DNA from: an uncultured Gammaproteobacteria bacterium
GTDB lineage: Bacteria; Pseudomonadota; Gammaproteobacteria; Steroidobacterales; XN24
DNA length: 64,000 bases
Reading direction: 5' to 3'
NCBI GenBank assembly: GCA_937924335.1
Contig: CALDWW010000010.1
Coordinates: 62,001 to 126,000 of the forward strand
The notes under the pieces were generated by a model. The model ran no database searches. It was not told the DNA's origin and worked only from the letters and a program-made list of their open reading frames with translations. A program made the translations under genes and the position numbers. Shown here in pieces: positions 1 to 8,465 of this stretch. Position 1 is the stretch's first letter. Each line of letters starts with the position of its first letter.

Positions 1-104
1 CGGAGGCCCAAAGACGGGCCTATGAAGTCGTCCATGGCATCCGCTGGGACGGGGTCTGCTACCGCAACGACATCGGCTACCGGGCCGTGGCGCGCGAGAA
101 CTGA
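1..104 (+). CDS. purD: Phosphoribosylamine--glycine ligase, C-terminal end (partial)
   Basis: This is the last 33 codons of a gene that begins before the window. The reading frame starting at base 3 ends at TGA 102-104. The peptide contains YRNDIGYRAVARE, which matches the conserved extreme C-terminus of PurD (the YRxDIGxRA motif). PurD joins glycine to phosphoribosylamine in purine biosynthesis and acts in the cytoplasm. The identification rests on this short tail only, so it is probable and not certain. Confidence 0.7.
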   Translation, partial: EAQRRAYEVVHGIRWDGVCYRNDIGYRAVAREN

Positions 105-184
105 GTTATCCGGCCTTTTTCAGAGGCCCGCGAATTACCCGTCTGGCCCAGCGGGCCGCTTCCGGGCCCGAGGAGAGATATCAA

Positions 185-364
185 TCACTCCGTTTCGTCG
201 TCCTCGAAGACGCAGTGTTGCGCATACGCCTTGGCATCATTGAGCGACCACTCGCCCTTGGGCGTCTCATCCATCTTCGCGCACCAGCGGTCGCTGCCGA
301 CCTCCGGAGAACATGCGCTAAGCAGCAGGCCAAGGATAGCGATCAGCGGCATCGTCGATTTCAT
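185..364 (-). CDS. Small DUF3012 lipoprotein
   Basis: A 59-residue protein with a lipoprotein signal peptide: a hydrophobic stretch ends in the lipobox LLSAC, so the mature protein should start at that cysteine and be membrane anchored. The mature part carries the DUF3012 pattern (SDRWCAKM, then PKGEW, then AYAQHC), with two conserved cysteines. The function of this family is unknown. The ATG at 364 is chosen because AAGGGG lies six bases before it; an upstream in-frame TTG at 379 lacks such a site. It lies 50 nt downstream of the YhhN gene on the same strand and could share its transcript. Confidence 0.8.
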   Translation of the reverse strand: MKSTMPLIAILGLLLSACSPEVGSDRWCAKMDETPKGEWSLNDAKAYAQHCVFEDDETE

Positions 365-414
365 TCGGGTCCCCTTCAAGGTTGCTCAATGGTGCAGATG
401 TGGATCATGCCCGG

Positions 415-1071
415 TCAGTGAGTCTGGTTCTGTCGCGCCCATGCAAACACACTCCAGGCGATCATCAACTGAGCCGTCATGTAGATTGTGACGATGATCC
501 GGGTGGAGTGAGGAAAGGGCCAGACGAACTGGTTGACCGCGATCAGATTGTCGGCGACGAAGAACAATGCGCCGCCAATGGGCAGCAACCGCCCGATGGA
601 CGAGCGCGCAGCACCCGTGGCCATGGCCAGCAGGGCCGTCGAATACACGATCACCGGGACAGTCATACCCTCGGGGATGGCGGGGATAATCAGCAGGTAG
701 AGTCCGAAAAGGGCGATGACCTCGACGACCATCAGCCCGCGGCCAGATGGCGGGTCACTGCGATCACGCCAGAACAGCCAGGCGTACAGAATCTGCGTCA
801 CCAGAAATGAGAACAGGGCGGGCTTGAGAAAGGCCGACCGGTCGATCCCCAACAGGCAGTCTCCGATCGCCGAGGCCAGCAAGGCGGTAGCGAACGGTGT
901 CCGCAATGGCGGGACAAGCCGGTGCCATGCCGTAATCGACAGCAGCAACAGGGGGATCGCCTTGATGATCGGGTGACCTGGATAGGGCTCCAGCGGCACG
1001 GCTATCACGTAGCCGTAACCGACGATGCCAGCGAGCCAGATCGGCCAATTCGCGTTGTCTGTTTTCGGCAC
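415..1071 (-). CDS. YhhN/TMEM86 family membrane protein (lysoplasmalogenase-like)
   Basis: A 218-residue polytopic inner-membrane protein with about seven or eight hydrophobic segments. Sequence features such as GDCLLG near the middle and LPIGGALFFVADNLIAVN toward the C-terminus match the YhhN family, whose animal members (TMEM86) hydrolyse the vinyl-ether bond of lysoplasmalogens. The substrate in bacteria is mostly unknown, so only family membership is claimed. The start is GTG at 1071. It is transcribed away from the TetR gene, so bases 1072-1240 hold divergent promoters. Confidence 0.8.
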   Translation of the reverse strand: MPKTDNANWPIWLAGIVGYGYVIAVPLEPYPGHPIIKAIPLLLLSITAWHRLVPPLRTPFATALLASAIGDCLLGIDRSAFLKPALFSFLVTQILYAWLFWRDRSDPPSGRGLMVVEVIALFGLYLLIIPAIPEGMTVPVIVYSTALLAMATGAARSSIGRLLPIGGALFFVADNLIAVNQFVWPFPHSTRIIVTIYMTAQLMIAWSVFAWARQNQTH

Positions 1072-1182
1072 AGCCTGCCTCGACTTCGCCGGCGTCTGTG
1101 CCGGGCCCGATTCTTCCTACTCTAGCATCCCGGTTCGACTGGCGATGCCAGAAACAGGACCCGGCGGATGCCTCCACGATAC

Positions 1183-1212
1183 TTGACCCACAGTCTTATT
1201 CGTCGTTATTAT
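1183..1212 (+). promoter_or_regulatory. Sigma70-type promoter of the TetR/CPBP operon
   Basis: TTGACC (1183-1188, 5 of 6 consensus bases) is followed by an 18-base spacer and TATTAT (1207-1212, 5 of 6). It lies 28 bases before the TetR start codon in an AT-rich island that contrasts with the GC-rich surroundings. The match is read directly from the sequence; activity is inferred. Confidence 0.65.
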
Positions 1213-1231
1213 AAATCTGAATTCATATTTA
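1212..1231. promoter_or_regulatory. Palindromic operator candidate for the TetR regulator
   Basis: TAAATCTGAATTCATATTTA is a 20-bp inverted repeat in which the two 10-base arms match at 9 of 10 positions, centred on GAATTC. It starts at the last base of the -10 hexamer and covers the expected transcription start, which is the usual place for a TetR-type repressor to block its own promoter. Length and symmetry suit a TetR dimer. Binding is inferred. Confidence 0.6.
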
Positions 1232-1240
1232 GGTTCATGC

Positions 1241-1894
1241 ATGTCACGCCCCACACAGGCACGGTCAAAAGCACGGTTGGCGGCCCTGACACAGGCGACC
1301 GAAACTTTGCTTCGCCGCACTACGCCGGAGGACCTGACCGTCAACGAACTTGCCAGGGAAGCCGGGGTTTCCGCCGCTTACCTATACACCCGTTTCGATA
1401 GCAAGCAGGCATTGCTTGACAGCCTGATCCACGAATTCGAGACCGGGCAGCGCGACAAAGCCGCGCGGCTCTTGCGGCCGCAGCTATGGGAGGGCGTCGG
1501 GCTCGAAGAGAGGATCTCGCGACTGGCCAGGCAGTTCCTGACTGCCGCGCGGAGTCATCGCGGCCTGATGCGGGCCATCTTCAGCCGGCGGGTTGTCCGC
1601 GGAGTGGCTGACCAAGGCGAAGCCGGCCCGAGTTTCGGCGCCTCCGATCAGATCCTGGAATGGCTCATGGCGTGCAGGAAGGAGATTGCACACGAAGATC
1701 CCAGGGAAGCGATACGACTCAGCCTGCTGGTGCTGTTCTCAACGCTGCAGGTGGCACTGTTCCTCGACTTGGCCGAGTCGGCCCATCGCGCCATCGCCCG
1801 CGAAGTCGTTGGCATGCTGACTACTTACCTGCTCGACGGCAGCGGCGCCCCCCTTGAACTCATCGGAGATCTGGATCGTGAACAGGGCAGCTGA
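1241..1894 (+). CDS. TetR/AcrR family transcriptional regulator
   Basis: A 217-residue protein with an N-terminal TetR DNA-binding domain at about residues 12-58: LTVNELAREAGVSAAYLYTRF is the characteristic helix-turn-helix, followed by a divergent ligand-binding C-terminal half (about 70-210). Such proteins usually repress their own operon until a small hydrophobic ligand binds. The upstream palindrome at 1212-1231 is the likely operator. The 3' end overlaps the CPBP protease gene by 17 nt, so the two are probably co-transcribed and the membrane protease is the likely regulated partner. The ligand cannot be told from sequence. Confidence 0.85.
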   Translation: MSRPTQARSKARLAALTQATETLLRRTTPEDLTVNELAREAGVSAAYLYTRFDSKQALLDSLIHEFETGQRDKAARLLRPQLWEGVGLEERISRLARQFLTAARSHRGLMRAIFSRRVVRGVADQGEAGPSFGASDQILEWLMACRKEIAHEDPREAIRLSLLVLFSTLQVALFLDLAESAHRAIAREVVGMLTTYLLDGSGAPLELIGDLDREQGS

Positions 1895-2615
1895 AATCGT
1901 GAAGGACGCTCAATCCTCCGGACCCGCGGACGGGAATCGCAAGGCTGTCCGCGATCTGCTCGAGGCGCTGGCGGTCGTCGGGGTCGTCGCGGGCGGGATC
2001 GTGTTGTTAAGGGCGATAGGAATCTCCTATTACCGAGGCCCGATCGCGATCGTCAGCGCCCTGCTCCTGGCGACCTGGTTCATGCGCATTAGAGGAGAGT
2101 CATGGACGCAGATGGGCATGGCGTTGCCGCGTCGCTGGCGGTCCACGATCAGGCATGTGTGCCTGGCGATTGTCCTGATCTACCTGCTGGTGGGTCTGTT
2201 CCAGGGGCTGCTGTTACCGTTGCTCGACCTGCCCCCGCCGGACCTTTCGGGTGAGGCGAGCTTCAGGGGGGACCCCGTCGCCGTGATACTCAGGCTTGTC
2301 GTGGTCGCCTGGGGCACGGCGGCGTTCGCCGAGGAGATGGTGGCCCGCGGATTCGTCATGGCTCGTCTCGCGGCGGCGTTTGGCGACGACCGCAGAGGTC
2401 GGCTCATCGCCGCTGTCGCGCAATCGATCCTGTTCGGCCTTGGACACTCCAGCCAGGGGGGCACCGGTATGCTGCTCACCGGACTCATCGGCCTGATCAT
2501 GGCGTATATCTTCTACCGCGCGGGACGATCCCTATGGCCATGCATCCTGGCACACGGCACAGTGGATACCTTCGGCCTGCTGCTGATCTACTTCGGTTTC
2601 CTCGGCGGGCCCTGA
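1878..2615 (+). CDS. CPBP family intramembrane glutamic endopeptidase
   Basis: About 245 residues with roughly eight membrane segments. All three CPBP (CAAX/Abi, Rce1-like) motifs are present: EEMVAR (the EExxxR motif), FGLGH (FxxxH) and HGTVD (HxxxD), so the glutamate and histidine active-site residues are intact. Family members cleave membrane-embedded substrates, including prenylated proteins in eukaryotes and bacteriocin-related substrates in bacteria. I prefer the GTG at 1878, which has GGAG nine bases upstream, over an in-frame TTG at 1854. Coupling with the TetR gene suggests induction by that regulator's ligand. The substrate is unknown. Confidence 0.85.
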   Translation: MNRAAEIVKDAQSSGPADGNRKAVRDLLEALAVVGVVAGGIVLLRAIGISYYRGPIAIVSALLLATWFMRIRGESWTQMGMALPRRWRSTIRHVCLAIVLIYLLVGLFQGLLLPLLDLPPPDLSGEASFRGDPVAVILRLVVVAWGTAAFAEEMVARGFVMARLAAAFGDDRRGRLIAAVAQSILFGLGHSSQGGTGMLLTGLIGLIMAYIFYRAGRSLWPCILAHGTVDTFGLLLIYFGFLGGP

Positions 2616-2639
2616 ACAACGCGAGCAGGGACAGACAGG

Positions 2640-3077
2640 TCAGTGATCATTGCTACCGGACAGTGCCGCCAGCCGGGGACCGACGACGGACATCAAGGCC
2701 TCGAGACCGGATCTCGGCCTGACCATGACGGTCAACTCCCGCAGCCGACCCAGGTCGTCGAAGCGAATCAGGTCGAGACCCTGTAGCTCGCGACCTGCCA
2801 CGCTCGCCTCGAAAACGAGCGCCAGCGTTCCGTCCTCACCGCGCAACTCGTCGGTGTAGCGAAAATCTTCGAACACCTCCATCAGAATCCGCAGCAGCAT
2901 GCCGATGGCGGGTCGACCGCGAAACGGCTCAAACGAGACGGGGCTGTTGAGTACAGCATCCTCGCGGAACACCGCGGTCATCGCCTCAACGTCCTTGCGC
3001 TCGACGGCGAGACGAAATGCGCGCCGGTCATGCGCGCCTGACGCGCTGTCTTCCGAGGGACTATCTTCGGTGATCAC
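2640..3077 (-). CDS. SnoaL/NTF2-like domain protein
   Basis: A 145-residue protein of the NTF2-like alpha+beta barrel type. The N-terminal RAFRLAVERKDVEAMTAVF helix, then VLNSPVSFEPFRGRPAI, then alternating strands, follow the SnoaL-like polyketide-cyclase/isomerase layout. Family members bind small hydrophobic molecules and include isomerases, limonene epoxide hydrolases and non-enzymatic binders, so no reaction can be assigned. The GTG start at 3077 has a GGAG site nine bases upstream within the end of the preceding gene. The gap to the GFA gene is six bases, so the two form an operon. Confidence 0.75.
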   Translation of the reverse strand: MITEDSPSEDSASGAHDRRAFRLAVERKDVEAMTAVFREDAVLNSPVSFEPFRGRPAIGMLLRILMEVFEDFRYTDELRGEDGTLALVFEASVAGRELQGLDLIRFDDLGRLRELTVMVRPRSGLEALMSVVGPRLAALSGSNDH

Positions 3078-3083
3078 GCGATG

Positions 3084-3485
3084 TCACTCCGATGGCGGAT
3101 ACTCGTCGAACTGCGGGAGATCATCGGTGATCTCATGCCACGGCGCTTTCGACGCAACGAAGATATTGGCCTGCGGCCTGATACCGGGGTCGCCATCCAC
3201 GGTCCCCAGCGTGATCCAGCGCAGTTCACCGTTTTCTACCGCCCCCAGCGTCGATCCGCAATGCCGGCAGAAAGCGCGGCCACCAGCCGGGGACGAATTG
3301 TAAACACTGACGTCTTCCTCGCCGGCAAGCCAGCTGAAGCCGCCATCCGGAACGGATGCATACGTCCCGAACGCCGCGCCGTGGGATCGTCTGCACATCG
3401 AACAGTAGCAGCTACCTGCCTGGGTTAGATCGCCCTGTACCGCGTAGCGGACCTTGCCGCAAAGACATCCACCTTCGATAGTCAC
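3084..3485 (-). CDS. GFA/CENP-V family zinc protein
   Basis: A 133-residue protein with the GFA family zinc-binding pattern: CLCG near residue 7, CYCSMC near residue 27 and CRHCG near residue 94. The family was named for glutathione-dependent formaldehyde-activating enzyme (Gfa), but most members are of unknown role, so the formaldehyde function should not be assumed. The GTG start at 3485 is preceded by a near-perfect GAGGAGG site eight bases away. It is the first gene of a two-gene operon with the NTF2-like protein. Bases 3486-3694 upstream contain no convincing gene. Confidence 0.8.
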   Translation of the reverse strand: MTIEGGCLCGKVRYAVQGDLTQAGSCYCSMCRRSHGAAFGTYASVPDGGFSWLAGEEDVSVYNSSPAGGRAFCRHCGSTLGAVENGELRWITLGTVDGDPGIRPQANIFVASKAPWHEITDDLPQFDEYPPSE

Positions 3486-3694
3486 CGTGACATCCTCCTC
3501 GTTCTCGTCGTGTCACCCGCCATGTTATCGCTCCGCTTGCCCCCGCGCTCTGTCAACGTCACCCGTGCGTCGGCCTGTTGGACAACAGCCGCTCCATGCG
3601 CATGTCGGCGGATGACCCCAGATGTGGAAACTGAACCCGCGGCGGGCGAAGTCTTGCTCCAGGCGATCGATCGCGATTGAGTCGGGCCCGCGTG

Positions 3695-4114
3695 TCACGA
3701 CAACACCTTGCGCAGAAAAAACAGCGTCTCTCCATCCGGATAGTCCTCGAGCTGCCCGAAGATCTCATAGCCTTGCCTGAGATAGAAGTCTGGCGCCTGG
3801 AAACTGAACGAGCTCAGGCATGCCCGCCGGCATCCCCGGGCGACGGCCTGGCGCTCCGCCTGTCGCAGCAGGTCTGACCCCAGCCCCCGGCCACGATAGT
3901 CCTCGTCGAGCCACAAGATAGAGACGTATAGCCATCCCAGAGCGGTGATGCCCTTCAAACCGCCGACCATCCGTCCTGCATGATCCCGTAACGAAATAGC
4001 GATCGACTGGCGGTCGCTCAAACCGGTGGCGTTGTCATTGAAAGCATCCAGTTCCCGGTCAAGAACCTGCAACTCATCCGCTGAAGCGGCAAAGAATCCG
4101 AATTCAGACGACAT
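3695..4114 (-). CDS. GNAT family N-acetyltransferase
   Basis: A 139-residue single-domain protein. The acetyl-CoA-binding motif A is clear (DEDYRGRGLGSDLL, fitting the R/QxxGxG/A pattern), followed by the typical C-terminal region AVARGCRRACLSSFSFQAPDFYLRQGYE. GNAT enzymes transfer an acetyl group to an amine on a small molecule or protein; the acceptor here is unknown. The ATG at 4114 is chosen because GGAGAG lies seven bases before it; the longer frame to 4168 adds a non-conserved proline-rich stretch. The gene lies about 60 nt downstream of the ATP-grasp gene. Confidence 0.82.
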   Translation of the reverse strand: MSSEFGFFAASADELQVLDRELDAFNDNATGLSDRQSIAISLRDHAGRMVGGLKGITALGWLYVSILWLDEDYRGRGLGSDLLRQAERQAVARGCRRACLSSFSFQAPDFYLRQGYEIFGQLEDYPDGETLFFLRKVLS

Positions 4115-4176
4115 CTCGTCTCTCCACAGCGTCCCTGGCTCCGGGGCCGGCCCCCGGCAGCAGCGCAAGCTGACAG

Positions 4177-5025
4177 CTAGCGGCCGGTACGACCGATGGC
4201 AGTCACCAGACGATCGAGCGCGGGGGCATGTTGCAGCAGGAACAGGGAAGGTTCTATCAATTCCAACTCGGACACCAGAGGTTCACCCTGGTCGCCGTCG
4301 ATCAGATCGACACGGGCATAAAGAAGGTCCGACTTCGCACAGGCCAGTGCCTTTGCGGCGATGTGCAAGTCCGGCTCGTCCGGCTTCATGGCCTCCGAGA
4401 CCTGCTCGTCCTCGCCGTGATACCGCGGTCTCTTCACGACCTGGTGGGTGAATTCGCCGTCGATCCATACCAGCGCCCGTTCTCCGGTCTGAACGACCGA
4501 TGGCATGTATCTCTGCACCAACATGTCCTGTTCGGACTGGCACGAACGGAGGAACTCCGCACCGTCCGTATCGATGTCCGGACCTGCAAAGCGGCGGGTC
4601 AGGTGAGAGCCGGCGCCGACGGCCGGCTTGACGACGACGTCATCCCATCCGCAGTCTGCGGCGAGCCGCCCCAGGTCGCAGTCCTGCCCGGCATCCAGCC
4701 AACGGGTCGGCACGATCGGAACGCCTGTGGCGACGAGGTCACGCAGGTATCCCTTGTGCAGATTCCAGCTGACGACCGGCGCCGGATTCAGGAGCGTCAC
4801 GCGGGACGCGGCCGCCTCGATCCACGCACGGAATCGTCCCGGATACAAAGGATAATCCCAACATGACCTGAGCACGCAGAGGTCGAACTCGCCCGGATCA
4901 CACTCGGGGTCGTCCCACGCCGCCAGCCGCACCTGGTGCCCGGCCGCAGCGATCGCTGCGAGCAGCAACTCCTGGTCCGGATCCGGTTCCGGGAGTTCCT
5001 GGCAGGTTACGATTCCGATGTTCAT
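4177..5025 (-). CDS. ATP-grasp domain protein (RimK-like ligase family)
   Basis: A 282-residue protein beginning with a Rossmann-like N-terminal half and followed by an ATP-grasp fold: DDVVVKPAVGAGSHLTRRF is the lysine and glycine-rich loop, and ARVDLIDGDQGEPLVSELELIEPSLFL carries the metal-binding glutamates and asparagine-equivalent positions at the C-terminus. ATP-grasp ligases join a carboxylate to an amine or thiol through an acyl phosphate. The architecture resembles the DcsG/cycloserine-ligase-like group and other stand-alone peptide ligases, but the substrate is unknown. It ends nine bases from where the GNAT reading frame would begin, so ligation and acetylation could be linked. The start ATG at 5025 has only a weak ribosome site. 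Confidence 0.75.
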   Translation of the reverse strand: MNIGIVTCQELPEPDPDQELLLAAIAAAGHQVRLAAWDDPECDPGEFDLCVLRSCWDYPLYPGRFRAWIEAAASRVTLLNPAPVVSWNLHKGYLRDLVATGVPIVPTRWLDAGQDCDLGRLAADCGWDDVVVKPAVGAGSHLTRRFAGPDIDTDGAEFLRSCQSEQDMLVQRYMPSVVQTGERALVWIDGEFTHQVVKRPRYHGEDEQVSEAMKPDEPDLHIAAKALACAKSDLLYARVDLIDGDQGEPLVSELELIEPSLFLLQHAPALDRLVTAIGRTGR

Positions 5026-5055
5026 CTGTTGTGGTGTCGGCGACGCCTTAACGGC

Positions 5056-5079
5056 AAACGGCGCCCCGCGGCGCCATTT
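5056..5079 (-). terminator. Hairpin downstream of rho
   Basis: GGCGCC at 5060-5065 and 5070-5075 form a 6-bp GC-rich stem around a CCGC loop, with outer AAA/TTT pairing (5056-5058 with 5077-5079) across one mismatch. It lies 28 bases after the rho stop codon. The T tract after the stem is short, so it could be a weak intrinsic terminator or an mRNA 3' stabilising hairpin. Confidence 0.4.
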
Positions 5080-5106
5080 GTCGTCAACCCCGGGCTGCCG
5101 CCCGGA

Positions 5107-6546
5107 TCAGCGTTTCATGGAGTCGAAGAAGCTCTCGTTTGTCTTCGTGTCCTGGAGCTTGCTCAGCAGGAACTCGATAGCCGCGAGTTCGTCCATCGGG
5201 TGGAGTAGCTTGCGGAGGATCCACATCTTCTGTAGTTCATCCGGCTTGGTCAGCAGCTCTTCACGCCGCGTTCCCGACCGATTGATATTGATCGAAGGGA
5301 AGATCCTCTTCTCGGCGATACGTCGATCCAGGTGGATCTCCGAGTTACCGGTGCCCTTGAATTCCTCGTAGATGACGTCGTCCATCCGCGACCCCGTATC
5401 GATGAGCGCCGTGGCCATGATCGTCAGGCTGCCGCCCTCCTCGATATTCCGGGCCGCACCGAAGAATCGCTTGGGTCGCTGCAGGGCGTTGGCATCGACA
5501 CCACCGGTCAGCACCTTGCCGGAGGACGGCACGACCGTATTGTAGGCCCGCGCCAGACGCGTGATGGAATCCAGCAGGATTACTACGTCAAGCTTGTGCT
5601 CGACCAGCCGTTTGGCTTTCGCGATGACCATCTCGGCGACCTGCACGTGCCTGCTGGCCGGTTCATCGAAGGTTGAACTCACGACCTCGCCGCGCACCGT
5701 GCGGATCATCTCGGTGACCTCTTCGGGTCGCTCGTCGATGAGCAGGACCATGAGGTAGCACTCGGGATGATTGGCGGCGATGGAGGTCGCTATGTTCTGC
5801 AGCAACATCGTCTTGCCGGCCTTTGGCGGGGAAACGATGAGTCCGCGCTGCCCCATGCCGATCGGAGCACACATATCGATGATTCGAGCCGTCAGGTCCT
5901 CGGTGCTGCCGGTTCCCTGCTCCATCCTGAGGCGCTGCGTCGGGAAGTACGGCGTCAGATTCTCGAAAAGTACCTTGTTGCGGGCGTTCTCGGGCGCCTC
6001 AAGATTGATCTCGCCGACCTTGAGGAGGGCGAAATACCGCTCGCCGTCCTTGGGCGGCCGGATCAGGCCTGAGATGCTGTCGCCGGTGCGCAGATTGAAG
6101 CGCCGGATCTGGCTCGGGGAAACGTAAATGTCGTCCGGACCGGCCAGATACGAACTGTCGGAGGAGCGCAGAAATCCGAAACCGTCCTGCAAGATTTCCA
6201 GAACCCCGTCCCCGTAGATGTCCTCGCCATTCTTGGCGTGCGACTTGAGGACGGAGAAGATGATGTCTTGCTTGCGCGAGCGTGCCAGGTTGTCGAGCCC
6301 CATGCCCTGGGCGAGTTCAACGAGTTCGGCAGCCGTCTGTTTCTTCAGCTCGGTAAGGTTCATTGCGTCCTTGCTGCGCGCGAGATCTTCCTTCGAGATG
6401 ATCTCGACATCGTTGAAATCGGGGAATTCTTCCGCCGAGTGTTGCGGCTTCTTACGCCGCTTCTTGCCGCCGTGATTGCCGGACTTCGACCGGGATGGCT
6501 TGCCGGAGCGGCCGCCTCGCGCGGTATTTCCCAGATATCCCCTCAC
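5107..6546 (-). CDS. rho: Transcription termination factor Rho
   Basis: The hexameric RNA-dependent ATPase that ends transcription. The 418 residues from MNLTELKK onward align with E. coli Rho along the whole length: N-terminal helical domain, cold-shock-like primary RNA site ([14 protein letters not shown]), Walker A (PPKAGKT), Walker B ([10 protein letters not shown]), Q and R loops ([17 protein letters not shown]). This frame adds a basic 61-residue extension rich in Lys, Arg, Gly and Ser, starting at a GTG (6546) that overlaps the trxA stop codon as GTGA. An alternative start is the ATG at 6363, preceded by AAGGA four bases away, which would give the standard-length protein. The coupling to trxA favours the longer form, but I cannot settle it. 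Confidence 0.97.
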   Translation of the reverse strand: MRGYLGNTARGGRSGKPSRSKSGNHGGKKRRKKPQHSAEEFPDFNDVEIISKEDLARSKDAMNLTELKKQTAAELVELAQGMGLDNLARSRKQDIIFSVLKSHAKNGEDIYGDGVLEILQDGFGFLRSSDSSYLAGPDDIYVSPSQIRRFNLRTGDSISGLIRPPKDGERYFALLKVGEINLEAPENARNKVLFENLTPYFPTQRLRMEQGTGSTEDLTARIIDMCAPIGMGQRGLIVSPPKAGKTMLLQNIATSIAANHPECYLMVLLIDERPEEVTEMIRTVRGEVVSSTFDEPASRHVQVAEMVIAKAKRLVEHKLDVVILLDSITRLARAYNTVVPSSGKVLTGGVDANALQRPKRFFGAARNIEEGGSLTIMATALIDTGSRMDDVIYEEFKGTGNSEIHLDRRIAEKRIFPSININRSGTRREELLTKPDELQKMWILRKLLHPMDELAAIEFLLSKLQDTKTNESFFDSMKR

Positions 6547-6869
6547 AGGTGCGCTTCCAGGAATTCGGTCAACTGCCCTTTCGATACGGCGCCGACTTTC
6601 TGGGATTCGACATTGCCGCCCTTGAAGAGCAACAGTGTGGGAATGCCGCGAATACCGTATTTCGGCGGAGTCCTGGGGTTCTCGTCGATGTTGATCTTGG
6701 CGATCCGCACCTTGCCGACATACTCATCGGCGACTTCGTTCAGGATCGGTGCAATCATCTTGCAGGGACCGCACCACTCCGCCCAGAAATCGAGCAATAC
6801 CGGGATGTCCGAGTCGAGTACATCGGACTGAAAGTTCGCATCCGTCGTATAGACGATGTGATCGCTCAC
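6543..6869 (-). CDS. trxA: Thioredoxin
   Basis: A 108-residue classical thioredoxin with the active site WCGPCK (Cys33 and Cys36), the buried Asp27 region (LLDFWAEW) and the cis-proline loop ([11 protein letters not shown]). It reduces protein disulfides in the cytoplasm using thioredoxin reductase and NADPH. A strong GGAGGAAAA site precedes ATG 6869. It is directly upstream of rho with a 4-nt overlap and divergent from rhlB, the same order as in E. coli and many other gammaproteobacteria. Confidence 0.97.
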   Translation of the reverse strand: MSDHIVYTTDANFQSDVLDSDIPVLLDFWAEWCGPCKMIAPILNEVADEYVGKVRIAKINIDENPRTPPKYGIRGIPTLLLFKGGNVESQKVGAVSKGQLTEFLEAHL

Positions 6870-7151
6870 TGATTTTTTCCTCCGTTCCTACGGGAATTCA
6901 ATTGTGGTCATTTGAAAGCAACCGGGATCAGCAGCCGCTTCGCCACGGGTCCGAACATGTGACGCGCCACGCCGGTTAAGGCAGAATGTCGCAGCCTCTA
7001 GCCGCTTCTATCTTGAGATTTCTAGGGTTCGTTCGGTGACAGAGCGTCTCGGAGGGCGAGATCGGGCTTTGGGCCCGGCGGTTATTGTGAACCGCTTATC
7101 GCGCCAATTTCAAGTGTTTATACCAGCTTTGTCGGTGAAAATTAAGTCGTT
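6870..7151. other. Divergent intergenic region between trxA and rhlB
   Basis: 282 bases with no gene. It must hold the promoters of trxA-rho and rhlB. On the plus strand TTATCG (about 30 bases before TATACC, spacer 17) just upstream of rhlB is a weak promoter candidate. I see no riboswitch or strong hairpin, although rho leaders are often autoregulated and this region would be the place. Confidence 0.3.
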
Positions 7152-8465
7152 ATGCCCGAATCTCACCTGAGTAATCTCAAGTTCTCGGATCTGCCCCTGC
7201 AAGAACGCGTCGCCAACGGCGTGGAAGAGGCCGGATTCACCTATTGCACGCCGATACAGGCGAGCACCCTTCCGATCGCCCTCGACGGCAAGGACGTCGC
7301 CGGACAGGCGCAGACCGGCACCGGCAAGACGGCTGCGTTTTTGCTTGCGGCATTCGACTATCTGCTGCGCAACCCGCCATCGCCGCAGCGCCGCTCGAAC
7401 GATCCCCGCATGCTGGTGCTGGCCCCGACCCGGGAGCTCGCCATCCAGATACACAAGGACGCCTTGTTGCTGGGCCAGCATACGGATTTCGACATCGGCC
7501 TCGCCTATGGCGGCACTGATTACGAGAAGCAACGCCGGATCCTCGAAGAGGGCGTCGATATCCTCATCGGCACGCCGGGCAGGCTTATCGACTACTTCAA
7601 GCAACGCGTCTTCGGTCTGAGCGCGATCCAGGTCATGGTTCTGGACGAGGCCGACCGGATGTTCGACCTGGGGTTCATAAAAGATATCCGCTACGTCATG
7701 CGCCGGCTCCCGCCACCGTCCAAACGTCTCAACATGCTGTTCTCCGCGACTCTGTCGTACCGGGTCATGGAACTCGCCTACGAACACATGAATGATCCGG
7801 AGCTCATCCGTATCGAGACCGAGACGGTAACGGCGGAGCGCGTACACCAACGGATCTACTTCCCGGCCAACAACGAGAAGATCCCCCTGCTCATCGGTCT
7901 GCTGAGGAAAATGGATGCCCGCCGGACGATGGTGTTCGTCAATACCAAGCGGGAAGCGGAGCGACTGGCGGCTTTCCTTAAAGCGAACGGCGTGAAAGCC
8001 GAGGCCATGTCGGGGGATGTCCCGCAGAACAAGCGACAGCGCATGTTGAAGGAATTCCTGAGTGGTGAACTGCCGGCCCTGATCGCAACTGACGTCGCCT
8101 CCAGGGGGCTGCACATCCCGGATGTAGCATACGTGGTCAACTACGATCTTCCGCAGGACCCTGAGGACTACGTGCATCGCATCGGGCGCACGGCCCGGGC
8201 CGGCGCCGAAGGGGATGCCATCAGCTTTGGCTGCGAACACTATGTTCAGACGCTGCCTGACATCGAAGCCTATATCGAGATGAAGATCCCGGTTGCGACG
8301 ATCGAGCCGGGCGACCTGGCCGATCCGGTGAAACGACCACCGCGACGGGAACGCCCCGCCAACAGTGGGCCGGGCAAAGGCAGGCGTCCCGGGGGCCGGA
8401 AGCCGGGTGGCGACAGCCAGCAACGCCGGCGACCGCGACGGCGTCGACAACCCGCCACAGACTAG
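7152..8465 (+). CDS. rhlB: ATP-dependent RNA helicase RhlB
   Basis: A 437-residue DEAD-box helicase. Motifs in order: Q motif FTYCTPIQ, motif I AQTGTGKT (residues 53-60), PTREL, TPGR, DEAD, SAT, then in the second RecA domain [16 protein letters not shown] and HRIGRTAR. The arginine/proline/glycine-rich tail after about residue 390 is typical of RhlB, where it binds RNA and helps couple to RNase E in the degradosome. Long identity with E. coli RhlB (for example [16 protein letters not shown]) and its position opposite trxA-rho support RhlB over other DEAD helicases. Its last four bases overlap the convergent yrfG end. Confidence 0.95.
   Translation: MPESHLSNLKFSDLPLQERVANGVEEAGFTYCTPIQASTLPIALDGKDVAGQAQTGTGKTAAFLLAAFDYLLRNPPSPQRRSNDPRMLVLAPTRELAIQIHKDALLLGQHTDFDIGLAYGGTDYEKQRRILEEGVDILIGTPGRLIDYFKQRVFGLSAIQVMVLDEADRMFDLGFIKDIRYVMRRLPPPSKRLNMLFSATLSYRVMELAYEHMNDPELIRIETETVTAERVHQRIYFPANNEKIPLLIGLLRKMDARRTMVFVNTKREAERLAAFLKANGVKAEAMSGDVPQNKRQRMLKEFLSGELPALIATDVASRGLHIPDVAYVVNYDLPQDPEDYVHRIGRTARAGAEGDAISFGCEHYVQTLPDIEAYIEMKIPVATIEPGDLADPVKRPPRRERPANSGPGKGRRPGGRKPGGDSQQRRRPRRRRQPATD

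Noticed and set aside
3486..3694. A possible small gene between the GFA and GNAT genes
   Set aside because: No frame has a ribosome site and a recognisable protein; the stretch looks like ordinary intergenic or decayed sequence.
7110..8450. A 446-codon frame antisense to rhlB
   Set aside because: Complete DEAD-box motifs are on the plus strand. The minus-strand frame has no motif and no start context.
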